64,000 nucleotides of DNA from Bin80 sp965220935. GTDB lineage: Bacteria > Bacteroidota > Rhodothermia > Rhodothermales > Bin80. Shown one piece after another: positions 1-10,731 of the stretch. The notes under the pieces were generated by a model, which saw nothing but the letters and a program-made list of their open reading frames with translations, was not told the origin of the DNA and did no database searches. The stretch spans positions 2,170,001 to 2,234,000 of the forward strand of contig OZ244857.1 of the NCBI GenBank assembly GCA_965220935.1, in the 5' to 3' direction. The position numbers and the translations under genes were made by a program. Positions within the stretch are counted from its first letter, which is position 1, and each line of letters opens with the position of its first letter.

Positions 1-972
1 CGTCAGTACATCCATAATATTTTCCTCCTCTAAATATCCACTCTGTTGAAGATCGGGAATAAACGAAGCGATGACCCGTCTTTGCTTCAGGCTGAACTCC
101 TGCGCGCGGATTTCATAGTAGTTTATGCGAAACTCATTGCCCTTTTCAAGTATAAACCGCAAGCCCTCATTCGTCATGCGGTGGCTGTTGGACTTAAGAT
201 AACTCGCAGCAGGCTTAACATAGGAAATAATATGCTGTGGCCATCCATGCGTTTGCTCAGAGATGGACTCAATCCATGGAGTTGGATCATCTATCGCTCC
301 ACCTGCTTCCGTGAGCCAATCTCGGATCACTTTATATTCTGAATCTTTATCCAATCGCCTCAGATTAATTAAAGATTCTCCTTCAAATCGTGATATGCCC
401 AGTAAGTCAAAAGCAAACTCGGTCGTGCCCAACCCTGCCGCCAGTAGCATGACCGGTCTTCCTAATTTACCATTGTGTATTTTGTCAAGTAGACCTGTAA
501 CTCCCCCCCGCATCTCTTTTGGCACCACACCTTCTATCCCCAAATTCTGGGCTTCGTCTAAGATAAGCAAAAGGGGCTTAGTGCCATTCCGTAAAATTTT
601 CATCATTGTGGAGGTGGTGGGTCTAGCATCTAAAGCAAGGCTAGCATGTCCGAGATTGCTTGTTTCCACCTCAGTTTCCCCACTCCAACTAGCAATTTGC
701 CATCTGCTCTTGCCAAGACAATCTAGCAGAACATCAGGACTCCACAGGGCATTTGGATAAATATCAGCGATTTTCCACTTCTTTACTGCTCGCTTTTTGA
801 ACTCATGAAGTAATGCGGTCTTTCCCACACCAGATGCGCCCTGAATTAAAAATGTGGTTCCAGCCCTATTGCGCTGATAGTGATCAAGCGCTCTAGTAAA
901 AGTGTCAATAATCTCTGTGCGCCCGTGAAAATATTGGGCGGGATCTCGATTCTCAATGAAATCAAAACTCAT
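1..972 (-). CDS. DEAQ-type AAA+ ATPase, paralogue 1 (3' end off the window)
   Basis: An uninterrupted minus-strand frame of 324 codons starts at ATG 972 and runs off the left edge, so the C-terminus is missing. Visible in order: a GR-box (YFHGRTEI) near residue 20, a Walker A (GASGVGKT) near residue 50, a Walker B ending DEAQ, a sensor-like LLAAGLG segment, a lid-like RDWLTEAGG segment, HGWPQHI, and the start of a winged-helix-like tail (SGYLEEENIMDVLT). GR-box plus DEAQ Walker B is typical of ORC/Cdc6-like and STAND-like ATPases (AAA_16/AAA_22 group); the cellular role is not known. The C-terminal part is closest to the remnant at 40764-41190. No partner gene is adjacent. The plus-strand frames over this region are shadows. 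Confidence 0.85.
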   Translation of the reverse strand, partial: MSFDFIENRDPAQYFHGRTEIIDTFTRALDHYQRNRAGTTFLIQGASGVGKTALLHEFKKRAVKKWKIADIYPNALWSPDVLLDCLGKSRWQIASWSGETEVETSNLGHASLALDARPTTSTMMKILRNGTKPLLLILDEAQNLGIEGVVPKEMRGGVTGLLDKIHNGKLGRPVMLLAAGLGTTEFAFDLLGISRFEGESLINLRRLDKDSEYKVIRDWLTEAGGAIDDPTPWIESISEQTHGWPQHIISYVKPAASYLKSNSHRMTNEGLRFILEKGNEFRINYYEIRAQEFSLKQRRVIASFIPDLQQSGYLEEENIMDVLT

Positions 973-1249
973 GTATTCCCAGATTGATTCATGGTACAAG
1001 ATACGGCAAAATATCTGACTCGGTTGGGGAAATAATGGTGTCAACAGAAAACAATTCGGCTCATCGTCAATCTGCATGACATTTTGGATCAAGCGTATTG
1101 GATTATTCGGAACCCGCTACGAGAGCCCCCTGATATTATCTCTTCTGTGTGGCCGGTTCATCAAACAGAACCATCTTTCTGACAAACAATCTCCTTGATC
1201 TCAGTCAAAAATTCTCTGGAAATATCGTAAATCTGAAAATTACATAGAA

Positions 1250-2407
1250 TTAAATTCCAGTGTAGGGCGTCTTGAGGTATTGACGCGCATTGGTTTGGCT
1301 TGATCCCCAGCGTTTCATCCTTAAAACTTCTTCATAGCGTGCAATTGCTCGTTGACGCTGTCCCAACAAATCATAAGCAATTCCCTGATTGAGTCGCCCT
1401 GCTACCTTAAAGTAGCTGTCACTGTCTAATCTTGCTGTCAGTGCCTCAAGAGATAAGAGATCAATCAAGGCCTCCTCTGCTTCACCGCGAGTGATATGGG
1501 ATCTAGCGAGAAAGTAAAGCGCCTGCTCTGCCATTGATGGTGTATAGCCTGTTTCCTGGGCTTTATAGCGCTTCAGAACATCTTCAAACACAGCATCTGA
1601 TACCTGCCACTGATGCCAACTTGCATAGATACGGCCTTCTAAGGTATGGAAAAAAGAATTTCTAGGATATCGAGTACGAAGCCATGATATTTGCTGAACA
1701 CAATCCTGAAAGTTTTTCTCATATAGATAATTGATCTGAACAAGAAAATACATCGCTTCGGTCTGGAAGTAATATCCATTTCTAGCCGTTTGATGAAGCT
1801 CGTCCAGCCCACCCTGACGGTCTCCAGGAGGTAAAAATGCTGTAATTGGACGCAGGAATGGATATCGGCTGGGAATCAATGCTGCGTAATACCGATAAAG
1901 CGCCCGCCCTAAGATATAATCATCGTTCGTTGAATCTGCATCTGCAACATCTAACACATAACCCATAGCGCGCCTCCCATCAGCGGCTGACCGAATCCAG
2001 TCTCGACGGTTAGATCGCAACCGCCCCCTAAAACCCAGAGCCATCCCCTTGAAGAAGATTGCGTCAAAATCATTATCGTTTCGGTTAAGCCGTACATCAG
2101 ATCTATCAATGACCTCATCCATGGCAGCGTAAAAATATTGATCTCGGCTTGTATCATTTAAGTTCAGTAAAATCGTCCACCATAAAGTTAAGGCCTCTAA
2201 AAATGGTCCGATAGGATGATCCGAGTACTGCACAGTGATGATCTGAAACAGGGAGTCGGCTTCCGCAAACCGAAAATCATACAGAGATTCTAAGCCCGCC
2301 TTCGCTGTGGCTTGAACCTCTGGAAGAACTAAAATACTACTCTGGGCTGAAACGTCAGTCAATATCAGCAAAAGACTTAACGATATGACAAGCCTTGTAC
2401 GGATCAT
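1250..2407 (-). CDS. Exported tetratricopeptide-like protein
   Basis: 385 residues starting with a clear signal peptide (MIRTRLVISLSLLLILTDVSAQ). The rest is helical with TPR-like periodicity: a first pair around residues 30-60 (GLESLYDFRFAEADSLF), further units near 210-330, and a last one near 345-375 (LNQGIAYDLLGQRQRAIARYEEVL). It probably sits in the periplasm or at the outer membrane as a scaffold; no catalytic motif is visible. The start codon lies 11 bp after the bioY stop, so the two are likely cotranscribed. Similar TPR proteins are common in Bacteroidota-related genomes, but I do not recognise a named family. Confidence 0.85.
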   Translation of the reverse strand: MIRTRLVISLSLLLILTDVSAQSSILVLPEVQATAKAGLESLYDFRFAEADSLFQIITVQYSDHPIGPFLEALTLWWTILLNLNDTSRDQYFYAAMDEVIDRSDVRLNRNDNDFDAIFFKGMALGFRGRLRSNRRDWIRSAADGRRAMGYVLDVADADSTNDDYILGRALYRYYAALIPSRYPFLRPITAFLPPGDRQGGLDELHQTARNGYYFQTEAMYFLVQINYLYEKNFQDCVQQISWLRTRYPRNSFFHTLEGRIYASWHQWQVSDAVFEDVLKRYKAQETGYTPSMAEQALYFLARSHITRGEAEEALIDLLSLEALTARLDSDSYFKVAGRLNQGIAYDLLGQRQRAIARYEEVLRMKRWGSSQTNARQYLKTPYTGI

Positions 2408-2418
2408 TCAAGGGTGCA

Positions 2419-2991
2419 TCAAATCCAGCGGCGCAGACCACCATAAACGAGGGAAACCGTCAAAATTTTTGCAACGTCAAACCCAATAAATCGAAGCCAT
2501 CCGATCTCAATGGAATACCACCAGTCAACATGCATAGCCGCGAAATGCAACCAAATGACTCCACATGTGAACAGCAAGATTGAGCCAACGAAAAGCGCGA
2601 ATACGCCGCGAAAAAAACTTGATGCATGCCCAGCAATCCTACCAATTACAAATGCTGATACGGGCATTCCTAAGAGATAGCCAGTGCTCGTAGCAGACAT
2701 CAGATACGTCAACCCGTGACCCGTTCCTGCATAAACTGGAAAAACCATTCCTAAGCATAAGTAGAGTACCATAGATAAGAACCCATTGCGAGCACCAAGT
2801 ACTAGCCCACTGCCATAGACAAACAACGTCTGTAAGGTAATTGGAACCTCCCAGAGGTAGATCCGAATTTGGGCACCTACTGCTGTTGCAACTGCAAATA
2901 AACTAATGGCTAAAATTTGAATTAGAACTGATGCATGATCAGAAGATAATGCATCCATTCGTGAAGTCGTGGCGGAGTTTACGGTCATCAA
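2419..2991 (-). CDS. bioY: BioY, biotin-specific S component of an ECF transporter
   Basis: 190 residues with about six hydrophobic segments, the expected size for BioY. Family features seen: the IRIYLWEVPITLQTLFVYGSG block near residues 40-62, then GLVLGARNGFLSMVLYL, then AGTGHGLTYLMSATSTGYLLG near 88-108. BioY binds biotin with high affinity in the inner membrane, alone or with an EcfA/EcfT energising module. No ecfA or ecfT is visible nearby, so it would act solo or share a module encoded elsewhere. It is the first gene of a probable two-gene unit with the TPR protein downstream. No obvious BirA operator was recognised upstream. Confidence 0.93.
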   Translation of the reverse strand: MMTVNSATTSRMDALSSDHASVLIQILAISLFAVATAVGAQIRIYLWEVPITLQTLFVYGSGLVLGARNGFLSMVLYLCLGMVFPVYAGTGHGLTYLMSATSTGYLLGMPVSAFVIGRIAGHASSFFRGVFALFVGSILLFTCGVIWLHFAAMHVDWWYSIEIGWLRFIGFDVAKILTVSLVYGGLRRWI

Positions 2992-4165
2992 TATAATTTT
3001 CTGATCTGTTGATAATTTAACATTCGTTGCACAGAAGTTGAAAACGCTCTATAAACCAAATTTAAGAAAATTCTTTTATTCCAACAGACCACATCTCACA
3101 ACACTGAACCAACGGGAATAAATTCTCGTCCATCTGTGATTCTCAGAAGCGTTTTGATTTTGGATAAGCCAGATATGATACCTCAAAAACCTCATCCAAT
3201 ATACTAAGATATACATCAATTACACGGTGTCAACTTAATTGATTTCATTTACAATCATAATTCTAAAAAGTATCACCGATCAAATACTTGTTGCCACAAA
3301 TTCATAGATATGAAACGCGGTGGATGATAACGAGCACCGATGAACTCTGATCAATCGTTCAAAGATACAACAAATCTCCAGCGGGATCTTTTCAACGCAT
3401 TGACGGAGCCCTTTTCTATGATTTGAAACGAAACTACTCAGTCTCAGTGTGGTCTGCTGACCTCTTCCTCCTCATGGAATTCAATTCTATTAGGTGATTC
3501 TCAAAGAATGGACATGTAATCGTAACCGATGATGCCCATTTACTTGCGGAGAAGCCAGTCAACATTCTCCTTGGGGCATCAGTAACTCTTCCTCTGCGTT
3601 GACCAATCCTTCATAGTAGTAGCATCACAACTCTTGACTCTCTTGGCAAGTTGTTGAAATAATTCCACAACTGTTGAGTATCTTCATCGCCAAGAATAGG
3701 CGTGTTATCTGCGTTGATCATGATGAAATAGTTTACTGACTTCTTTGGATTAGTCAATATTTTTGCTTTTTCATAAATACTTTTCTGAACTTGACAATGA
3801 TCACGTACATGACTCCTTCCCGCACCGTAGTAAGCGGTCCTACGGGTATTTGATCTTCAATAGCCTCCCAAAAATCTGCTGAAATCACCTAGATGGTGCA
3901 TTAATTTCTAGATTCACCTCAACCATAAATTGAGAGACGACTGCCTCAATTGATCTCTCAAATGAGTCACGATCAATAGGATTTTCTTATTGATACAAAA
4001 ATTTTGTAAATTTCTATACATGGCATCACAGAAAGCCCCAGTTTAGACTCACTAAAATTTATCCCCGCTACGATTCATGATTGAAGCCCGAAATGGAAAA
4101 AGATATGGCATTATAGATTCCATACCTGTAGATGCTGTATCCTTTGATTTTCAATATGATTCCTA
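2992..4165. other. 1.17-kb gene-poor stretch with decayed coding remnants
   Basis: No long open frame occurs on either strand. On the minus strand around 3605-3760 a 50-codon open piece (IMINADNTPILGDEDTQQLW in its middle) and, just upstream near 3800-3890, a piece containing FWEAIEDQIPVG look like parts of an old gene broken by stops and frameshifts. I could not assign either to a family. The rest is AT-rich with no tRNA, CRISPR or clear terminal repeats. Confidence 0.4.
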
Positions 4166-5787
4166 TTGCTTTATTCATCTCTTTTGCAAGTCATGAATAC
4201 CAGATCCATCGCTACTTCAATTGACAACGAACATCGCGGAATCGTAGAGGTGCTACCCATTTTTTTCACCGCATTTGTTCTCTGGCTCCTTTTTGGCTGT
4301 GATAGCGCTCCGATAGATCAAAACCCGACCGTGAAACAATTAAAACATTTGATCACCAGTGAGACACTAATCCTAAATCCGACGGGCTATACTCCTCTGG
4401 CAGCGGAGCTCACACTGCGAACCGCCCAACCTGTCCAAGTTGAACTTGAAGTTGTAAGCCCTTACGATGGTGAAGACAATCTTATCCATCGCTTTGAAAA
4501 AATTGATACGTCATTTACTCTACCTGTACTTGGTCTCTATGCATCGCACCAAATCATGTACAAATTCGATTCTATGATCATGTGAACCAGCTACTGGGCC
4601 AGAAAATCCGTACGATCGAAACGCCACCGCTAATGCCAGAGCTGCCAACCATTGATGTTCAGGTTAACACAGGAAGAAAAAAACCTGGTATGAACTTGGT
4701 GAGTTACTGGGGAAGTCAGAATCCTCAACTACCCCAACTCCAATTCATGTTTCATCAGTATGGACATATTCGATGGTATGCTAATTTGGATACGCACCCA
4801 GCTCTATTCAACTTATTTTATCATATGATAGTGGCGCGTCTCCAAAATGGGAATCTATACTTTGGCGATTGGGGTACCAGTCACATATATGAGATGGACA
4901 TGTTGGGCAGAATAATGAATAAGTGGCCTATGCCTGGGTTCTCCTTTCATCATTATGTTATTGAACTTCCAAACGGAAATTTTTTAGTAACTGTGAATAA
5001 AAAAGGACTCAGTACCAGAGAAGATCATGTCATAGAAATTGATCGAGAAACTGGTATGATCGTAACTGTGTGGGATCTCAGGGAGTCCCTAGACTCACGT
5101 CGCCTCATTTTGCATAGCAATCCATCTGATTGGTTTCATGGAAACGGTCTTGCTTATGATCAGGAGAAGGATGAAATTATCGTTTCAGGACGTTTTCAAG
5201 GGACTGTGAAACTCACTCGCAACAATGAGGTGGTTTGGATTTTGGCGCCCCACCGAGGCTGGGGACAATCTGGAAACGGGACAGATTTAAAGACCAAGCT
5301 TCTTCAGCCTGTGGATGCAAATGCGCGCCCTATTACTGATCTCCGCGTTGTTGGTGGGTATACTGATCATTCGGAATTCTCGTGGGCATGGCATCAGCAT
5401 TCACCCATGTTAACCCAACAAGGAACCTTGTTTTTATTTGATAACGGGGATCGGAGAAATTATTCCATAGATTCCCCATTCAGTCGGGCGGTTGAATATC
5501 AAATTGATGAGGATGCGATGACAATTCAGCAGGTCTGGGAATATGGCCGTGAACGCGGCCGCTCAACCTACGCTAGTGCAGCATCGGCCGTTGATTTTCA
5601 TTATGAGGAAAATACCGTCGCCTTTATGCCTGGTAACAATCATGAATACGGTATCAATGGAAAAACAATTGAAATTGATTACAGGACAAAAGAGGTCGTG
5701 TACGAAGCTATTCTGCGTGGCGGAGATGTTCGTTTCTTCATGTTTCTAGGCATTGATCGCCTCCCCATTTACCCACGTCGCTATTAG
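4166..5787 (+). pseudogene. Arylsulfotransferase (ASST family), frameshifted
   Basis: Two abutting frames together make one aryl-sulfate sulfotransferase. The first (4166-4585) has a lipoprotein-like signal with a possible lipobox (LLFGC) and an N-terminal beta domain. The second (4582-5787) is the beta-propeller catalytic part: WFHGNGLAYD near its residue 187, WAWHQHSP near 268 and DNGDRRN near 286 match the places where the family carries its catalytic histidines and arginine. Homology of the second frame extends upstream of its ATG (QIRFYDHVNQLLGQ reads through in frame from about 4560), so this is a single gene with a frameshift near 4555-4565 rather than two coupled genes. Either it is a recent pseudogene or a sequence error. 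The family transfers sulfate between phenols in the periplasm. Confidence 0.75.
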
Positions 5788-5863
5788 ACTTGATACCATG
5801 ACCTCAGTTTAATGAGTTAAGTGAAGCTCTGAAAACTCTTCGTCATCTTCACACCCTTAATTT

Positions 5864-6004
5864 GGGAATTATATACGTGAGTAACCCATCTATTTGACGG
5901 CTACCTTTTTCGTATCCATTTAACGGCTCATAGGAGTCTCTAACGAGAACACTCCTCCATGTGCAGATGCCCCAATCACGGAGGCCTGTAATACATTCGC
6001 AGAT
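5864..6004 (-). pseudogene. 3' tail of a TnpB gene (copy C), truncated by an IS
   Basis: Reading minus, this encodes a TnpB C-terminus (RDWGICTWRSVLVRDSYEP then NGYEKGSRQIDGLLT), matching the tail of the tnpB at 13930-17008 (about 70 bp nearly identical at 13930-14005). The upstream part of the gene is missing because the IS1634-type element starts at 6005. The end sequence GGGAATTATATACGTGAGTAA at 5864 recurs in inverted orientation at the left end of copy B (about 17142), marking the element boundary. Confidence 0.7.
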
Positions 6005-6054
6005 CCGACTTCGACGGTTTCAGATTTTTGAGATTTTAAACCCCTTATTTATAT

Positions 6055-7961
6055 AGTGCCTGACAAAAAACCCCTACTTTGGGGAGTCACAATTTTTTAC
6101 GGGGCTTAATATACGAATTTTTTATTAACTGCTAGGCAGACTCACCGATTTTAGTCGCGAAATTTTTGATCTGTTTCACCGATCTGCACACCTCACCTAT
6201 ATTTGATCCAAATTCAGTGTATAGGCCACTGATTTTGCCTAAAATCTCTGCCGCACGGACGCACCTTTCCCACCTCCAATGGTGGAGTATTTTTTTTGTG
6301 ACTCAATGAAGAGTAATTTACGCCGCTTGGCGAAACGACTCTCGGTGTCGGGCCATTAACACCTTCCCGATTCGGCACAAATTCGTGGCGACCACACTTG
6401 CACCGATGCTTCGCGCAAACCCTGCCTTACCTCCTTTGGTACGAATACGTGCACCACCATGCCAGAATTAATACAGGACTCAATCTGCGCATGCTGCCGA
6501 CGTTTTCGCCGAAACTCTTCCGCCGATTCTCGCTCGCGCTCTATCTTGTTCTTATAGCCCTTTTTGGGAAGAATGACCTCTATACCCAGAGCGCTTAATG
6601 CCTCAAAATTCTGAGGCGACCAAAATCCGCGATCAAAACTCATGGATACAAGGTTTTCAAACTCTGTCCTATACTTGGTGGCGATCTCAATGGTCATATC
6701 TACATCTGATTGCGTCCACATGATCTCCCATCCCAGAATCAACCATGTTGACATTCGCGACGGGCACCCCCAATTCTACCTGATTGGGCATGGCCTTCCC
6801 CTTGACAATCCAACGCGTATGCTCGGCGATAATAACTTCTCTGCATTGGGAATCTTTTCCCCCTCTATCACACGACGATGAACCAAATCTACCAACCGAT
6901 TGAACTGCTCAATCGCCTTTTCTAATGGCGCAATCCGACTTGAACTTTGATCTTATCCAAGACCAGTTACACTTCTGAATCCGATAGTAACAAATCAAGG
7001 CTAAGACCAGCTCTGGATTCGTCTCATGTTTTTTGGTGGTGTTGATCTCCAAATAGGCATTGTTAACCGTAATGATCAAATGCTTTAACTGACGCCATCC
7101 TGCAATGTCGTACGCCCCTAAATTGAAGTCCTCCCAGGCCCTTGAAGCAAGCTGCATGGCCAGAATGATTGAATCGCGTAATAACCGCACATCATGGGGC
7201 GTCTCAACATGAGTTTCCACCACATACGAATCCGTCCGCGAGCATCGGACGCAACTCCAAAGACCTCTAATCCATGATCCACAATCATCCGATTGAGGGT
7301 CAACCAAATGTCATCGGTGATCAGACTTACATTGTTGATAATCGTCTGCACACGATACAAGGACTCATGACCAAAATCACTCGTATCATTTTGTAACAAG
7401 ATGCGGATATCGCTGTGTTTATTGGCCAGTTCTGTCAATCGGTCAAAGTCGCAATCCAATCCGTACTTCAATACCGCGAGCACGAAGATGCGCCAGTAAT
7501 TTAGCCCAGGTCGCCCCACGCTCTGATCCGTGCCCTCTCCAATTACCTTCTGGAGGTAGGTTACAATCTGATCCCGAAGATCACAATTCATCCAGATGGA
7601 CTGCAATGCTAAGATCATTCGGGGAATATCGTCTCTGGAATTAGGATCTACGAAAAGATCCTCAATTGCGTTCATCCCCAGTGTCGGTTCAGTGTCAAAT
7701 TGTGCGCGCATGGTCAATGATGTGATTAAATGAACGGTGAAGATTTTTCAAATCTTGATCAATTCAGAAAGAAAAACCCCAGAAAAGTCCTATAAATACA
7801 GTGATATCCACCGCCACAGGAAAAGTTTCGAATTTTTCATGAAAAATCTTCAACGCCTAAAATAACCGCAAAATGAACAAGCAAACTACCGGTAAGTACT
7901 TGTAAAATATAGCCCTTGCGATCCTATGCTATCCCAAAATTAGAGTTTATTGTCAGGCACT
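6055..7961 (-). mobile_element. ISNCY-type insertion sequence nested in the IS1634-type copy 1
   Basis: 1907 bp with terminal inverted repeats beginning AGTGCCTGACAA on both ends, flanked by a 4-bp direct repeat ATAT (6051-6054 and 7962-7965). Removing it restores TTATTTATATAGCTTTTCGG, the sequence seen uninterrupted in copy 2 near 14397, which proves the insertion and the target duplication. It encodes one broken transposase on the minus strand. Confidence 0.88.
6318..7717 (-). pseudogene. ISNCY-family transposase, frameshifted
   Basis: Three overlapping minus-strand frames form one transposase. The N-terminal frame (from ATG 7717) has the family block YWRIFVLAVLKYGLDCDFDR and ELANKHSDIR; the middle frame holds SYVVETHVETPHDVRLLRDS; the last frame has SMSFDRGFWSPQNFEAL, VILPKKGYKNKIERERES and RRKRRQHAQIES, and then shifts again to LCRIGKVLMARHRES, with a stop at 6318-6320. 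At least two frameshifts (near 7120-7310 and 6900-6750, and another near 6420) make it inactive. This is the DDE transposase of the ISNCY (IS1202-like) group by remembered motifs. Confidence 0.8.
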
Positions 7962-8037
7962 ATATAGCTTTTCGGGTGGATTTGGTGTGAGTATCAGTTT
8001 TGGTTTTTATGTCGTATATGTGTAAATGTAGGTGTTC

Positions 8038-9595
8038 GTGTTTATCAGAGAACTCAAGCGTAAAACCACTAAAAACATTGCAGTCCAGATTGTTGAGAGT
8101 TACCGCAATCAGGCGGATTCGCATGGTTCGGCACATGGGAAGTGTGCATCCAGATGCGGTGGATAGACTGGTCAAAATCGCCTACCTGGAACTGGCGCGG
8201 ATCCAAGAGACGCGCCATCCCACATTCATTTCCCGCAGAGTCGTATGTGGATGAGGTGGTGGCGGCCAGAAAGAAGAAACGCGAGGGTAAGGCTCTGGTG
8301 ATGCGCGGAAGCTTCATGAGATACGACGGATATGTTTGGGCTTTCATGAGGTGATCAGATGTGGGTTTGCAGAGGTATTTGATTCTTTATGGCGCGACGC
8401 TTGCAGGCGGTGTTACTGCGTTTGGCCACACCTGGGGAGAGTAAACTGGGCCATAGCCGAAAGATGTCTAAGGATGCGGGGGTGGAGAAGTTTTACAGGA
8501 TGATGGATGCGGTCACCGATGATGGCGTTCAAGCAGCATGTATCAGATCAAACGTTGGGACTGCTTGGGGGAAAGTTAACGGTGCTCTTTTTGATGTTAC
8601 AACGCTAAGTTTTGCCAGCGAGAATTCAGATGAGCTGCGTAAGAAGGGATATAGGAAAGCCACAAAGGGTTCAGGTAGCGTAGATTCAAACCAAAGGAGG
8701 GCTTCCAGTGGCCTATGAGCTGGCAATACCACCGATGTAAAGACGCTGGAATCCGCCATGACAAGCTCCGTGAGCGGTTTGATTTGGATCAGATGATTGT
8801 GGTGGCCGGGACGTTGAGTAAAGATAATTTAGCCTTACTCAGAAGTTGGAACTGTGATTATGTGGTGGCGGCGCGCTTACGATCGTTGAACAAAGTACAG
8901 ACGCAGGCCAAGATACGTCGTGGAAGATCCTACCAACGGGGCGTAAGGTCCGCGAGCACACACTTGCAGGTCGGCGTCTGATTCTACGATATTGTCCGAA
9001 AAAAGCCGCACGGGATGTGAAGTTACGGGACAAGGCGATTGAGAACGTCAAGAACCAGGGAGTCAAAGGGACGGGGCGCGCAGGGCGTTTTCTTCATATA
9101 GAGCAAGATGGCGTCACTGAGGCCGCGATTGAAAAAGACAAGAAGTTTGATGGGTTACATGGTGTCTGGACGAGTTTAGAGGATCCGTCCCCCGAGCGAA
9201 TCTATCAGTATTATGGGGAGTTATGGCGGATTGAAGAAGGATTCCGCGTGATGAAGCACACCATGGCCGTTCGCCCTGTCTTTCACTGGAAAGAACGTCG
9301 GGTCCGCGCACATCTGGCCATTTGTTTTGTCGCCTTTGCCCTATTACGGATTCTACGACACCGGTACAACGCAAGGTTTGGAGGGAAACAGCGTCTGAGT
9401 GAGGGACAGATTTTAGCAGAACTGAGCACGGTAGAAACCTCTATGATCAAGCCGACTATCTGCTTCCATCCAAGGTCACCGATGCGGGAGCACGCCTCTA
9501 TCAGACTGAAGATACAGCGTGAGACCGTGCTACTGGGACGAGCACCTAAAAGACCCCCAATCGGTCTTGATTTTCATCGTTTCCCCCTGAAATAA
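8038..9595 (+). pseudogene. IS1634-family (IS4 superfamily) transposase, copy 1, broken
   Basis: Several frames in succession: an N-terminal piece FIRELKRKTTKNIAVQIVES at 8038; a middle piece with FDVTTLSFASENSDELRKKG; then LSKDNLALLRSWNCDYVVAA; then a 192-residue C-terminal frame with IYQYYGELWRIEEGFRVMKH, the YREK-like signature region of IS4-type transposases. Frameshifts and small deletions occur near 8110, 8380, 8700, 8790 and 8940 compared with copy 2. It has clearly lost function. A G+C hairpin follows the stop. Confidence 0.8.
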
Positions 9596-9600
9596 GGGGG
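9583..9600 (+). terminator. Hairpin at the transposase stop (IS1634 copy 1)
   Basis: CCCCCT-GAAATA-AGGGGG forms a six-pair stem overlapping the transposase stop codon; the same hairpin is at 16110-16127 in copy 2. A T-run (GTTTTTTC) follows some 15 bases later. It may end transposase transcription. Confidence 0.45.
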
Positions 9601-9677
9601 CTGGTAGTGTTCAGTTTTTTCATAATTCCTATATTTGATAGGGCTTTCAAATCTGAAACCGTTGAAGTCAGGATCAA

Positions 9678-10047
9678 TGTATCGCGCAGTCAAATTACGC
9701 GGTAATCAGTTCACGGTTTGCACACATGTGGATACAAAAAGTACAGAACTTCTACTGAGCATGAATCGTGTACAGGATGGATTGAAGATTGTCTGCATAT
9801 AGGCCCAGAGTATGGAGGCGTGTCCACTAAAGACTTGTATGCCAGTTATAAGTCCTTTATGAAGGAGAACAATTACAAAGGTGTATTGCAAACTAATGCA
9901 TTTACCACGGAAATGAAAAATGTCGTATTACAGAAACAACTGAACATGGCCTATGACCATATTGGTCATCGTGATAAACGTGTGCGTGGGTTCCGTGGAT
10001 GCGCCCTGAAAGCGAAACAATCCAACAAATTACTAGGGAATATCTGA
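9678..10047 (+). pseudogene. Remnant of a phage/plasmid D5-type primase-helicase C-terminus
   Basis: The frame 9718-10047 contains VSTKDLYASYKSFMKENNYKG, then TNAFTTEMKNVV, and ends with RVRGFRGCALK. This order (short helix with LY..Y..F, then a helix-turn-helix-like F...L, then a final RG.RG) resembles the winged-helix tail of P4/D5-like primases. The N-terminal side (from ATG 9678) is in another frame and is cut by the IS1634 right end at 9671, so no ATPase core remains. The assignment rests on motif memory only. Confidence 0.35.
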
Positions 10048-10354
10048 TAATTTTTTCCTTCTGTTTTAGCCTGATCTTGAAACGATAAAAGAGCACGCGT
10101 TTTTGCCCTTCTAAACTGTTCCTATAAATTCAAAAATAAGGGACTCCCAAATCCCTCAAATTTAGGCTAAAAAAACACCTCTCCTCCGGTAAAAAATTTT
10201 GTCCACACCCCCCTACTTCTGTCCACACCCCTGATTTTGGTGAATTTGGCAGGTAAGGAAAATGTGTGATCTTGCTCTAAAATTCTTCATTCAGTGGAGC
10301 CATTTTAGCCGTGACTTTTTGAGCATAATTTCATGGCACTTTTAGCCTCACATT
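10048..10354. other. Non-coding spacer with a short direct repeat
   Basis: No open frame of note. A 13-base repeat TGTCCACACCCCC / TGTCCACACCCCT occurs at about 10201 and 10221. Nothing else recognised. Confidence 0.4.
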
Positions 10355-10669
10355 TTATCGGTTCTGAAGTTGGGATTTTTGGTATCTCCAGCGGGTATTA
10401 TATTTCACCCACTCGGCATGTCGTTTTTCTGCAGATGCTTTCAGTCTTTGAAGATGCAAATCACGCCACGTCCTTGTATTTCGTGGTGTACATTTCCAGC
10501 ACCACCCTTGCACAGCTCCGTCTGGAATTTGAATCCAAGTTGGACATCCTTTCACACAACACTTTATCCAGATCTTGTAATCAGACCTGTCTAAGGCACC
10601 ACATAGAATGGTTCCATCTTTAAGGCGGTAATGAAGCTGATCGGACATAACAGGTTGAACCACATGCAA
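10355..10669 (-). CDS. Small cysteine-rich protein, possible zinc ribbon
   Basis: 104 residues with KCCVKGCPTWIQ around residues 35-46 and WCWKCTP near 56-62, giving two CxxxC/CxxC-type clusters about 20 residues apart that could bind one zinc. The tail is basic (RTWRDLHLQRLKASAEKRHA). A second minus-strand frame just upstream (start ATG 10785, MGFKNLSYSEINFNSVSARL) overlaps it in another phase and may be its true N-terminus after a frameshift. The coding status is uncertain; the plus-strand frames here look worse. No family recognised. Confidence 0.35.
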   Translation of the reverse strand: MHVVQPVMSDQLHYRLKDGTILCGALDRSDYKIWIKCCVKGCPTWIQIPDGAVQGWCWKCTPRNTRTWRDLHLQRLKASAEKRHAEWVKYNTRWRYQKSQLQNR

Positions 10670-10731
10670 TGCGTCTTCCTACTTCCCCATCGGTAACGAC
10701 TCTGTAACGATTTCATATTTGCCTTCAGACG

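Larger units (their letters stand above)
6005..9671 (+). mobile_element. IS1634-type element, copy 1, interrupted by an ISNCY-type element
   Basis: Ends are imperfect inverted repeats: left CCGACTTCGACGGTTTCAGA at 6005, right the complement of CTGACTTCAACGGTTTCAGA ending at 9671. The inside is homologous to copy 2 (14356-16198) except for the 1907-bp insertion at 6055-7961. The two flanks do not belong together: the left is a tnpB tail, the right a primase-like remnant. Only a 3-bp GAT could be a target duplication, so the junctions have probably been rearranged by recombination between copies. The transposase is broken; the element is defective. Confidence 0.8.

Noticed and set aside
263..760. 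165-codon plus-strand frame at the left edge
   Set aside because: Shadow of the ATPase paralogue 1 on the minus strand, which has all the conserved motifs.
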